Source: Alphaproteobacteria bacterium (lineage in GTDB: Bacteria > Pseudomonadota > Alphaproteobacteria > SP197). From it: a stretch of 6,128 nt of DNA. The position numbers and the translations under genes are program-made. The notes beneath the pieces were generated by a model. The model ran no database searches, was not told the DNA's origin, and was given only the letters and a program-made list of their open reading frames with translations. The stretch spans positions 1-6,128 of the forward strand of contig JAJEBJ010000116.1 in assembly GCA_022822575.1 (NCBI GenBank), in the 5' to 3' direction. Each line of letters begins with the position of its first letter. Position 1 is the stretch's first letter. Positions 1-5,849 of the stretch are shown here, piece by piece.

Positions 1-836
1 TAGAGCGGTACCGGAATGCAGAGCCGGTCATGCTCGGTGAACTTGATCCGGTCCGTGACGAAGCGTGCGTTGTTGACGATGTTGCTGTGGGTGAGCGTGG
101 CGCCTTTCGGGGCTCCCGTGGTCCCGGACGTGAACTGGATGTTGATGGGATCGGAAGGGTCCAGAGACCGCGTCAGCCTGTCGAGGTCAAGGATTCCGGA
201 AGGACTCGCCCGATCGGACACGTCGGCGAAGCGCAAGATACCCGGTCCGGGATCCTCGCTCATCGCAATGATCAGCTTCAGGTGCGGAAGTCTTGCCGAC
301 ACAAGGGATCCCGGTTGGCAGTGGACAAGCTCCGGAGCAAGTGTCCGCGTCATCCCAAGATAGTCGGACGACTTGAAACTCGCGGCCGTGACCAGTGCCT
401 TGCATGCCACCTTGTTGAGCGCAAACTCCAGTTCCGCGAGACGGTAGGCGGGATTGATGTTGACGAGAATGGCGCCGATCCGTGCCGTGGCAAACTGAGT
501 GAGTACCCATTCGAGCCGGTTGGGCGACCAGATGCCGACGCGATCACCCTTTCCGATACCGAGAGCGAGCAGGCCGGCAGCCAACCGGTCGATCTGACGG
601 GCAAACTCGCTGTAGCTCAGAACACGGCGCTCGCCTGCCAGCACGACCGCGTCGCGAGAGCCGTGTCGCATGACGATATCGGCCAGCGTGTCCGGAATGG
701 TGGCGCGGCGCAGTGGCGGACTGCGCTCTCCCGCCACGATCGACAGGCCATCTCTCGGAACGGTCATCGTTCCATCATCGGGACGCACGGGGAAGCTGGC
801 AAGTACGTTGGCCTGGCTATCCTTCAGGATGGACAC
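1..836 (-). CDS. AMP-forming acyl-CoA synthetase, N-terminal part
   Basis: The first 278 codons of an adenylate-forming enzyme, cut by the window edge (full proteins are about 540-570 residues). It activates a carboxylic acid with ATP and CoA, giving acyl-CoA, AMP and pyrophosphate. The phosphate-binding A3 loop FTSGTTGAPKGATLTH lies at 235-250. RVGIWSPNRLEWVLTQFATA (99-118) and GAILVNINPAYRLAELEFAL (121-140) match the FadD-like 'acyl-CoA synthetase' subgroup acting on medium- to long-chain or branched acids. The fragment ends in RLCIPVPL, just before the conserved Tyr-His of motif A4. The start taken is GTG 836-834, with GGAG 6 bases upstream and a 14-base gap to the amidase stop. The ATG at 767-765 (residue 24) gives an N-terminus closer to typical homologues but has a poor ribosome binding site. 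Placed after the amidase, it probably activates the acid the amidase releases. The C-terminal domain and acyl pocket are not visible. Confidence 0.9.
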   Translation of the reverse strand, partial: MSILKDSQANVLASFPVRPDDGTMTVPRDGLSIVAGERSPPLRRATIPDTLADIVMRHGSRDAVVLAGERRVLSYSEFARQIDRLAAGLLALGIGKGDRVGIWSPNRLEWVLTQFATARIGAILVNINPAYRLAELEFALNKVACKALVTAASFKSSDYLGMTRTLAPELVHCQPGSLVSARLPHLKLIIAMSEDPGPGILRFADVSDRASPSGILDLDRLTRSLDPSDPINIQFTSGTTGAPKGATLTHSNIVNNARFVTDRIKFTEHDRLCIPVPL

Positions 837-842
837 GTCCTT

Positions 843-846
843 CTCC
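843..846 (-). promoter_or_regulatory. Ribosome binding site for GTG start of the acyl-CoA synthetase
   Basis: GGAG, within the purine-rich stretch GGAGAAGGA, lies 6 bases before GTG 836-834 and in the short gap after the amidase stop. It supports the GTG over the ATG at 767-765. Confidence 0.5.
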
Positions 847-850
847 GTCG

Positions 851-2362
851 CTAGAGGGATTTCCAGTCGGCGTGCTGCTCGAATGCATGCGCTGCCCGGT
901 AGATCGTCGCCTCGCGATAGGGAGCGGCAACAAGCATCATCCCGACTGGAAGACCGTCAACGAGGCCGCAGGGAACCGACATCGCTGGAAGCCCTGCGTT
1001 GAACGGACAGGTGTTGCCCACCATCTCGAACGCTCGCTGGACAGTCAGTTCGAGCGGACAGTCGACAGGGGGTATGGGTTGCGCCTTCATCGGCACGGTG
1101 GGCAGGAGCAGGAGGTCAACGTCCTCCAGGGCCGCGAGATAGCATTCCTCGACGTGTCTCATCAGATTCTGCGCCTTGCCGTAGAAGCGACCGCGGTAGA
1201 CATCCTGGAAATACTCTCCGAGAAACATGCAGACCTTGAGGGAATCGGACAGCTCGTCGGCACGATGGCGCCAGGCAGCGACACGGTCGATCATTGACGG
1301 CAGGAAGAGCCCGCGGCAATTGGTCCCGAACGCGTTGCCGTGCATCATCATGTCCTGAAGCCCCTCGACGGCAATGGCGGTCCACAGGTCAGGCGCCACG
1401 AGATGCTCTTCGATCGAGATTTCCCGAATGTTCGCGCCAAGCGCGCCAAACCGTTCGGCTGCATCACGAACTTTCCGGTCGACCTCCGGCTCGCTTTCGG
1501 GGCGCTCGAACCCCTCACGCAGGATGCCGATCGAAAGGCCGGGACAACCACCTCCGAGCGCCTTCGTATAGGGCTCTCCCTCGACTCCGCTCTGCCGGGG
1601 ATCAAGCCCATCGGGCCCGGCCAGGATCTCGAGAAAGAGGGCATTGTCGGCGACGTTGCCCGTCACCGGTCCGACATGATCGATGGTCCGCTCGATCGGC
1701 ATGATCCCGGTATAGGGAACGAGGCCGTGGGTGGGCTTCATGCCGTAGACGCCACACATGGATGACGGAATCCGGATCGACCCCCCCTGGTCGCAGGCGA
1801 CTGCCATGTCGACTTCCCCGGCCGCCACCAGCGCCGCTGACCCACTTGACGAACCACCCGCCATGTAGCCGTGTTTCCAGGGATTGTGCACGGGCCCCTG
1901 AGCGCCGGTATGGGAGCCTCCGGAGAGACAGAAGTTCTCACAATGGGCCTTGCCGACGATGATGCCGCCGGCGTCAAGAATACGGGTGACCACCGTTGCA
2001 TCGATTTCCGGCGTGTAACCTTCCATGATCGATGACCCGTTCATCATGGGCACGCCCGCCAGGCAGACATTGTCCTTGAGCACGATTCGCCTGTCGCTCA
2101 ACGGACCGTGCACGGCGCCCCGGACATCCGTCCTGTAGTACCAGGCGTTGAGCGGGTTGTCCGACCGCGCAGGTCGGTACCCGGGAGCACGTGGATAGAG
2201 GACCTCGGGAAGGTTGTCAGCCATGGCATCGAGTCTGCCGTAGGCCTTGAAGTAGGGTTCCATGACGTCGCGGAAGGCGAGAAGTTCGTCGTCTTCCAGA
2301 CGCATGCGGAATCGTTCCGCCATGCTCTGCATCTGTGAGAGAACGGGACGCTTGATCGTCAT
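851..2362 (-). CDS. Amidase (amidase-signature family), possible independent start inside the fused frame
   Basis: From the internal ATG 2362-2360 this gives a 503-residue amidase, close to the length of stand-alone family members (about 500-520). It hydrolyses a carboxamide to acid and ammonia in the cytoplasm. Numbered from this Met, the triad is Lys96 (RIVLKDNV), cis-Ser171 (AGGSSSGSAA) and nucleophile Ser195 (CDQGGSIRIPSS). As I recall the enantioselective Rhodococcus amidase of nitrile pathways (K96/S171/S195), the positions are the same. Further family blocks are NPLNAWY (69-75), GVPMMNGS (103-110), KPTHGLVPYTGIMPIERTIDH (209-229, split around conserved Gly/Pro) and a C-terminal GLPVGMML (469-476). 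The roughly 90-residue N-terminal helical part that precedes the catalytic core in that subfamily is present. GGAAG 5 bases before the ATG could allow independent initiation. The gene ends 14 bases before the acyl-CoA synthetase start. The substrate (aliphatic or aromatic amide) cannot be read from sequence. Confidence 0.75.
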   Translation of the reverse strand: MTIKRPVLSQMQSMAERFRMRLEDDELLAFRDVMEPYFKAYGRLDAMADNLPEVLYPRAPGYRPARSDNPLNAWYYRTDVRGAVHGPLSDRRIVLKDNVCLAGVPMMNGSSIMEGYTPEIDATVVTRILDAGGIIVGKAHCENFCLSGGSHTGAQGPVHNPWKHGYMAGGSSSGSAALVAAGEVDMAVACDQGGSIRIPSSMCGVYGMKPTHGLVPYTGIMPIERTIDHVGPVTGNVADNALFLEILAGPDGLDPRQSGVEGEPYTKALGGGCPGLSIGILREGFERPESEPEVDRKVRDAAERFGALGANIREISIEEHLVAPDLWTAIAVEGLQDMMMHGNAFGTNCRGLFLPSMIDRVAAWRHRADELSDSLKVCMFLGEYFQDVYRGRFYGKAQNLMRHVEECYLAALEDVDLLLLPTVPMKAQPIPPVDCPLELTVQRAFEMVGNTCPFNAGLPAMSVPCGLVDGLPVGMMLVAAPYREATIYRAAHAFEQHADWKSL

Positions 2363-3178
2363 GACATCTTCCGATGGTGGGTGGAGTCCAGCAGCTTCCG
2401 GTGGAGGTCCTTGCGCGAAATCGTTGTCCGCCGGGGGCCGCAGAGACGCCCCGGCCGGGAACCCGGCGGCCAGACCGAGATGGTGACTGATCCTGGATTG
2501 GTCGGCGAGGTCGCGGGGTGTGAGTTCGCTGTCAATCCGCCCCCGTTCGAGAACCACGACGCGATCGGCAAGGCGCGCGACAAAGTCGACATTCTGCTCG
2601 ACCAGAAGGATCGAGAGCCTCTGTTCCGTGCGGAGTGCGCTCAGGACGTCCGCCAACTCGTCGATGACCGAGGGCTGAATACCTTCGGTCGGCTCATCGA
2701 GAAGCAGGAGTTCGGGCTGACCCATGAGACAGCGGGCAAGCGCCAGTTGCTGCTGCTCACCGCCCGAGAGTGTCGCGCCGTCACGCTCGAGCAGATCTGC
2801 AATCCGGGGGAAGTTGCCGAGAACGGAGCGCAGCGTGGAGGCTTCGTCATGAGGGCTGTGACCCTGCCAGCCGAAACGCAGATTGTCGCGCACCGAAAGG
2901 CCCGGAACGATGCCGCGGCCCTGAGGCACGTAACCGATACCGGCTTTCACCCGACCGCTGGTGACCAGACGCGTGATGTCGGAGTCGAAGAACCGGACAG
3001 TCCCCCTGGTCGCCGGCAGGGCGCCGATGAGAACCTTGAGAAGAGTTGACTTCCCCATGCCGTTGTGCCCCAGGACACCGACGATTTCGGCATCGTCAAC
3101 GCCGAGTGAGATGTCATGGAGAACTGTGATGCGTCCATAACCGCCAGCGAGACCGTTCGCTTCAAGACAGCGTGGCAT
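851..3178 (-). CDS. LivF/UrtE-type ABC ATPase fused in frame to amidase (775 aa)
   Basis: A single open frame of 775 residues with two complete modules. Residues 1-236 are a LivF/UrtE-type ATPase: Walker A GHNGMGKST (37-45), Q-loop Gln86 in GYVPQGRGI, signature LSGGEQQQ (137-144), Walker B LLLLDEPTEG (157-166), then LLVEQN (191-196), where LivF/UrtE proteins normally carry Gln in place of the switch His. Residues 237-272 form a Pro/Ala-rich linker. Residues 273-775 are an amidase-signature enzyme described in its own entry. The start ATG at 3178 lies 13 bases after the UrtD-type stop, with AAGGA upstream. If real, the fusion would hold the amide-hydrolysing domain at the cytoplasmic mouth of the importer. 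Doubt: codon usage across the second half of the linker favours another frame that stops exactly at the amidase ATG, so these may be two genes joined by a one-base frameshift or sequence error. The identity of each module is very secure; the fusion is less so. Confidence 0.8.
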   Translation of the reverse strand: MPRCLEANGLAGGYGRITVLHDISLGVDDAEIVGVLGHNGMGKSTLLKVLIGALPATRGTVRFFDSDITRLVTSGRVKAGIGYVPQGRGIVPGLSVRDNLRFGWQGHSPHDEASTLRSVLGNFPRIADLLERDGATLSGGEQQQLALARCLMGQPELLLLDEPTEGIQPSVIDELADVLSALRTEQRLSILLVEQNVDFVARLADRVVVLERGRIDSELTPRDLADQSRISHHLGLAAGFPAGASLRPPADNDFAQGPPPEAAGLHPPSEDVMTIKRPVLSQMQSMAERFRMRLEDDELLAFRDVMEPYFKAYGRLDAMADNLPEVLYPRAPGYRPARSDNPLNAWYYRTDVRGAVHGPLSDRRIVLKDNVCLAGVPMMNGSSIMEGYTPEIDATVVTRILDAGGIIVGKAHCENFCLSGGSHTGAQGPVHNPWKHGYMAGGSSSGSAALVAAGEVDMAVACDQGGSIRIPSSMCGVYGMKPTHGLVPYTGIMPIERTIDHVGPVTGNVADNALFLEILAGPDGLDPRQSGVEGEPYTKALGGGCPGLSIGILREGFERPESEPEVDRKVRDAAERFGALGANIREISIEEHLVAPDLWTAIAVEGLQDMMMHGNAFGTNCRGLFLPSMIDRVAAWRHRADELSDSLKVCMFLGEYFQDVYRGRFYGKAQNLMRHVEECYLAALEDVDLLLLPTVPMKAQPIPPVDCPLELTVQRAFEMVGNTCPFNAGLPAMSVPCGLVDGLPVGMMLVAAPYREATIYRAAHAFEQHADWKSL
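2359..2413 (-). other. Linker segment with codon-usage conflict and ATGA stop/start overlap in the +1 frame
   Basis: In the fused frame the 17 codons for linker residues 256-272 have G or C at the third position in only 5 cases, far below the rest of the operon. Reading one base later, the 17 sense codons have G/C-ending thirds in 15 cases and then reach TGA at 2361-2359, which overlaps the amidase ATG as ATGA. A G5 run on the plus strand at 2433-2437 lies just upstream and is a natural site for a one-base insertion. This suggests that the ATPase originally ended at this TGA. Confidence 0.5.
2368..2372 (-). promoter_or_regulatory. Possible internal ribosome binding site for the amidase
   Basis: GGAAG lies 5 bases upstream of ATG 2362-2360, within the linker of the fused frame. 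It would permit the amidase to be made alone, as an extra product beside the fusion or as the only amidase product if the frame is really interrupted. Confidence 0.4.
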
Positions 3179-3187
3179 CGCACCCCG

Positions 3188-3192
3188 TCCTT
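3188..3192 (-). promoter_or_regulatory. Ribosome binding site for the UrtE-type ATPase at ATG 3178
   Basis: AAGGA overlaps the last base of the UrtD-type stop codon and lies 9 bases before the ATG at 3178-3176, with a G-rich stretch between. This favours the downstream ATG over the one at 3220-3218, which would overlap the previous gene by 29 bases and add 14 residues (SISAGRREGRGA) absent from normal LivF/UrtE N-termini. Confidence 0.55.
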
Positions 3193-3911
3193 CACGCCTT
3201 CCGGCCGAGATAGATGTCACGCACCGTCGGATCGGACATCACGCGCTCCATCTCGTCTTCCACAAGGACACGGCCCTGGTGAAAGACCGTGATCCGCGAA
3301 GCAATCGACCGGACGAACTTCATGTCGTGTTCCACGATGATCATCGCGGCGGTCTCGTTGATCTCGCCCAGGATCTCCCCGATGCGCACCATGTCCTCGG
3401 CAGACATGCCGGCGGCCGGCTCGTCGAGCAGGACCAGCCACGGATCACCGGTCATCACGAGACCGAGTTCCACCAGCTGGCGCTCCCCATGAGCGAGGTG
3501 CGCAAGGATCTGATGCGACATCGACCCGAGGGAGAGACGGGCAATGATTTCGTCAGTCCGGCGCTCGGCGCCATCGGTGTGACGATGGTGCCAGCTGGCT
3601 GCGAGCCAGATGTTCTCGTGGACGGTCAGCCCGTCCATGACACTGGGAACCTGGGTCTTGATGCCGATACCGAGCGACGCAATTCGGTGTACCGGCCAGC
3701 CGGTTGTCTCATCGCCGCGCATGAAGATGTGTCCTTCACTCGGTCTGGTGAGACCCGTCAGGCAGTTGAAGAACGTGCTCTTTCCCGCACCGTTGGGTCC
3801 GATCAGGCAGCGGAGCTCACGTTCGCGAAGCACGAAATCCACATTGTCCAGGGCCACGACACCGCCAAAGTGCCTGGAAAGCCCCGAGGTCTCGAGAACG
3901 ACGTCAGGCAA
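3192..3911 (-). CDS. LivG/UrtD-type ATPase of amide-type ABC importer
   Basis: A cytoplasmic nucleotide-binding subunit, 239 residues from the TTG start chosen here (family about 240-260). Visible motifs are Walker A GPNGAGKST (38-46), Q-loop Gln87 in GIKTQVPSVMDGLTVHEN, signature LAHGERQ (139-145), Walker B LVLLDEP (159-165), and switch His195 in IIVEHDMKFVRSIA. The LAHGE-type signature and the AAGMSAEDM and EHDMKFVR segments look like UrtD and other amide/urea-type LivG proteins. The frame stays open upstream to an ATG at 4019-4017, but that would overlap the UrtC-type gene by 116 bases and add 36 unrelated residues. TTG at 3911-3909 has GGAG 8 bases upstream, overlaps the previous gene by only 8 bases, and yields a normal N-terminus (PDVVLETSGLSRHFGG). 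It would pair with the LivF/UrtE-type ATPase domain encoded next. Confidence 0.92.
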   Translation of the reverse strand: MPDVVLETSGLSRHFGGVVALDNVDFVLRERELRCLIGPNGAGKSTFFNCLTGLTRPSEGHIFMRGDETTGWPVHRIASLGIGIKTQVPSVMDGLTVHENIWLAASWHHRHTDGAERRTDEIIARLSLGSMSHQILAHLAHGERQLVELGLVMTGDPWLVLLDEPAAGMSAEDMVRIGEILGEINETAAMIIVEHDMKFVRSIASRITVFHQGRVLVEDEMERVMSDPTVRDIYLGRKA

Positions 3912-4923
3912 GATTGCGTCTCCGCCGTTGCATCCGCCTGGCAGGCAAGCGCTGCCACGCAGCAATCCAGATACCCTCCAGCGCCGGAACGAGGCCCCGG
4001 GGGAGGAAGAGGACGACAAGGATCAGAATGAGGCCCATCACCAGCGTGTTGTCGATGAGGGACTGCTGGCCGAGCAGGAACTTGAGGTAACCCATGGATG
4101 CAGCGCCCAGAACCGGTCCCAGGCGCGTACCGAAACCGCCGACGATGCACCAGATGATGATTTCCGCCGACTGGGTGAGCCCGAACAGTCTGGGTGTCAC
4201 GATTTCACCCCAGTTCGCATAGAGCGCTCCGGCCAGTGCGGCGACCGCCGCGCCAATCGTGAACAGCAGAGTCTTGCGCGCCTGGACGTCATAACCCAGC
4301 AGCGACATTCGGGTTTCGTTTTCACGAATGCCGACGGCAACCCTGCCGAAACCGGAACGCAGCAGGAGCGTTACAAGGGCGAACACGAGAACCAGGCTCG
4401 CAGCACAAACGTAGTAGAGCGCGTCGCCCCAGATGTAGGCTGATGGGTTGCCTGGAACATGCAATGTCGGAAAGCCGGGGATACCGTTGAAACCCCCGAG
4501 TCGCGCGTTGCCGATGACATAGGCGTCACCGGCGGTGGACGACATGAAACGGTAGAGAATCAGGGTGACGACCAGCGTGATGATGGCAAGATAGACGTCG
4601 CCGAGGCGGCCGTAGAACATCATCGCGCCGAGGGCGGCAGCGAAGGCAGCCGTTGCTGCAACCGCCGCAATCAGGGCGATCGTGCTCTCGCCGACGTTGA
4701 GGGCTCCGATCGCGTATCCGTAGGCGCCCAGTCCGAAGAAGGCTGCCTGGCCGAAGCACAGGATTCCTCCGTAGCCCCAGACCAACCCCAGACTCAGTGC
4801 GAGCATCGCGTAGATCGCGAGCACGGTGAGCGTGTAGGTGTCGATGACCTGGGGCAGGACGAGCGTGACCGGGATCGCCACCGCCGCCATCACGGCGATC
4901 TCCCGTCCGATGGATCCCTTCAC
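3904..4923 (-). CDS. LivM/UrtC-type permease of amide-type ABC importer
   Basis: The second permease subunit, 339 residues, close to the usual LivM/UrtC length. The signature LSLGLVWGYGGILCFGQAAF (43-62) is characteristic of LivM/UrtC proteins. The ATPase-coupling block IRENETRMSLLGYDVQARK (199-217) is followed by a hydrophobic stretch (219-236). GGFGTRLGPVLGA (262-274) and FLPRGLVPALEG (306-317) close the conserved domain. The last 15 residues are very basic (RMQRRRRNLA at the end), consistent with a cytoplasmic C-terminus. Start is GTG at 4923-4921, overlapping the preceding gene's TGA in a GTGA arrangement, so translation is probably coupled; no strong Shine-Dalgarno is seen. The stop overlaps the TTG start proposed for the next gene. 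It forms the translocation channel with the LivH/UrtB-type subunit. Confidence 0.92.
   Translation of the reverse strand: MKGSIGREIAVMAAVAIPVTLVLPQVIDTYTLTVLAIYAMLALSLGLVWGYGGILCFGQAAFFGLGAYGYAIGALNVGESTIALIAAVAATAAFAAALGAMMFYGRLGDVYLAIITLVVTLILYRFMSSTAGDAYVIGNARLGGFNGIPGFPTLHVPGNPSAYIWGDALYYVCAASLVLVFALVTLLLRSGFGRVAVGIRENETRMSLLGYDVQARKTLLFTIGAAVAALAGALYANWGEIVTPRLFGLTQSAEIIIWCIVGGFGTRLGPVLGAASMGYLKFLLGQQSLIDNTLVMGLILILVVLFLPRGLVPALEGIWIAAWQRLPARRMQRRRRNLA
3920..3923 (-). promoter_or_regulatory. Ribosome binding site supporting the TTG start of the UrtD-type gene
   Basis: GGAG lies 8 bases before TTG 3911-3909 and inside the final codons of the UrtC-type gene. It is the only good start signal near the expected N-terminus of the ATPase. 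Confidence 0.5.
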
Positions 4924-5789
4924 GATGATCGTGCTCTGAAGAAGCGCCCGGTGATTCCCCGGGGGAGCATTCGCAACAGGATGACCGCGGCCACGAGCAG
5001 GGCAACCTCGCCTATGACCGGCGAGATCGTGAACGTGAACAACTGGTTGACGACGCCGAAGAACGTGGCGCTGCTCATCAGGCCGGCCAGCAGCTGGGGC
5101 CCGCCGGCAATGACCGTGATGAAGGCCTTGGCGATGTAGGCGGCACCGGAACCGGGAACGAGACCGACCAGCGGCGCCAGGACCGCTCCGGCCAGCCCGG
5201 ACAACGCTGAGCCCACCGCGAATGTCGCCATGTAGATCAGTTCGGGTTCATGTCCGAGCACTGCGGCGATGTCGGAGCGGGCCATGGTGCCACGGGCGAT
5301 CAGACCCAGGCGGGTGAACTTCAGGACGAAGGCCATGGCGGTGAGAAGCAGGACCGCAACCAGGATGATGAAGAAATTGTAACCGTTGATCCTGTAGTCA
5401 CCGACCGCGAATCCCGGTATCGGCGTCGAGATTCCGGTTGTCGTGTTGCCGAAGATCACGGTCGCCAGACCAATGAAGAACAGGCTCAGTCCCCAGGTGG
5501 CGAGCATGGTGTCGACAAGACGGCCGTAGAGATGGCGAATGATCAGTCGTTCGACGACAACTCCGATCAGGGCCACGGCGAGAGGTGCGATGATCACCAT
5601 GGCAACGAAGACATCGACGCCGAGATTGACGGCGGTGATGGTAATGTAGCCGCCGAGCATCATGAACTCGCCGTGCGCAAGGTTGATGACCCGCATCATG
5701 CCGAATACGACTGCGAGGCCGGCGCTGATCAGGACCAGCGACGCCACTGCGTAGAGAAACTCGACGGCCATGACCGCAATCAGGTCCAC
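4920..5789 (-). CDS. LivH/UrtB-type permease of amide-type ABC importer
   Basis: An inner-membrane permease subunit of 289 residues, normal length for LivH and short UrtB-like proteins (HAAT family, BPD_transp_2 domain). The family hallmark FGMMRVINLAHGEFMMLGGY lies at residues 29-48. A second conserved block, LVDTMLATWGLSLFF (91-105), is typical of the group. The cytoplasmic coupling region that contacts the ATPases runs roughly over residues 160-200 (ARSDIAAVLGHEPELIYMATF). About eight hydrophobic segments span the protein, which ends in a short basic tail (GRFFRARSS). Start is GTG with a GGAGG site 4 bases away. It would heterodimerise with the LivM/UrtC-type permease, whose start overlaps this stop. 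Branched-chain amino acid transport is the usual automatic label; amide or urea-like substrates fit the neighbouring amidase better, but the sequence alone cannot decide. Confidence 0.92.
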   Translation of the reverse strand: MDLIAVMAVEFLYAVASLVLISAGLAVVFGMMRVINLAHGEFMMLGGYITITAVNLGVDVFVAMVIIAPLAVALIGVVVERLIIRHLYGRLVDTMLATWGLSLFFIGLATVIFGNTTTGISTPIPGFAVGDYRINGYNFFIILVAVLLLTAMAFVLKFTRLGLIARGTMARSDIAAVLGHEPELIYMATFAVGSALSGLAGAVLAPLVGLVPGSGAAYIAKAFITVIAGGPQLLAGLMSSATFFGVVNQLFTFTISPVIGEVALLVAAVILLRMLPRGITGRFFRARSS

Positions 5790-5793
5790 AGCA

Positions 5794-5798
5794 CCTCC
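5794..5798 (-). promoter_or_regulatory. Ribosome binding site fixing the GTG start of the LivH/UrtB-type permease
   Basis: GGAGG, a near-perfect Shine-Dalgarno, lies 4 bases before the GTG at 5789-5787. The alternative ATG at 5771-5769 (residue 7) has no comparable site at a suitable distance, so the GTG start is preferred. Confidence 0.7.
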
Positions 5799-5807
5799 AG
5801 CCGGACG

Positions 5808-5839
5808 GGATCAGGCAGCGTCGGCGGCAATCCTGATCC
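5808..5839 (-). promoter_or_regulatory. Intergenic stem-loop after the binding-protein gene
   Basis: A perfect 8-bp inverted repeat, GGATCAGG (5839-5832) and CCTGATCC (5815-5808), flanks a 16-base loop. It begins 10 bases after the binding-protein stop codon and ends 9 bases before the permease ribosome binding site. No T-run follows, so it is not a standard intrinsic terminator. Stem-loops between binding-protein and permease genes are known in other ABC operons, where they stabilise the upstream mRNA and lower permease expression; that role here is inferred from position. Confidence 0.45.
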
Positions 5840-5849
5840 AGGCCGCGTT

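Noticed and set aside
187..604. Short minus-strand frames inside the acyl-CoA synthetase region
   Set aside because: They are alternate frames of the synthetase; the correct frame runs unbroken from 836 to the window edge and carries the family motifs.
30..854. Plus-strand open frame of 274 codons opposite the acyl-CoA synthetase
   Set aside because: It is antisense to a clear AMP-binding gene with the A3 motif. Its Arg/Gly/Asp/Val-rich composition without recognisable domain is typical of mirror frames in G+C-rich genes.
2587..2604. Missing switch histidine in the LivF/UrtE-type ATPase (LLVEQN)
   Set aside because: Gln at this position is the norm in LivF/UrtE proteins, whose LivG/UrtD partner keeps the His (His195 here), so it is not a defect.
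2381..3049. Plus-strand open frame of 222 codons opposite the LivF/UrtE-type ATPase
   Set aside because: It is fully antisense to an ATPase domain with all motifs and has no family resemblance of its own.
3192..4019. Longer UrtD-type start at ATG 4019
   Set aside because: It would overlap the UrtC-type gene by 116 bases and add a Ser/Arg/Cys-rich leader unlike family N-termini.
3279..4443. Two overlapping plus-strand frames (250 and 277 codons) opposite the UrtD-type and UrtC-type genes
   Set aside because: Both are antisense to genes with unambiguous family motifs, overlap each other, and have low-complexity composition; they are shadow frames.
4459..5139. Plus-strand open frame of 226 codons opposite the two permease genes
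   Set aside because: It spans the junction of two membrane-protein genes on the other strand. Its hydrophilic Asp/Arg/Glu-rich composition is the expected complement of hydrophobic codons.
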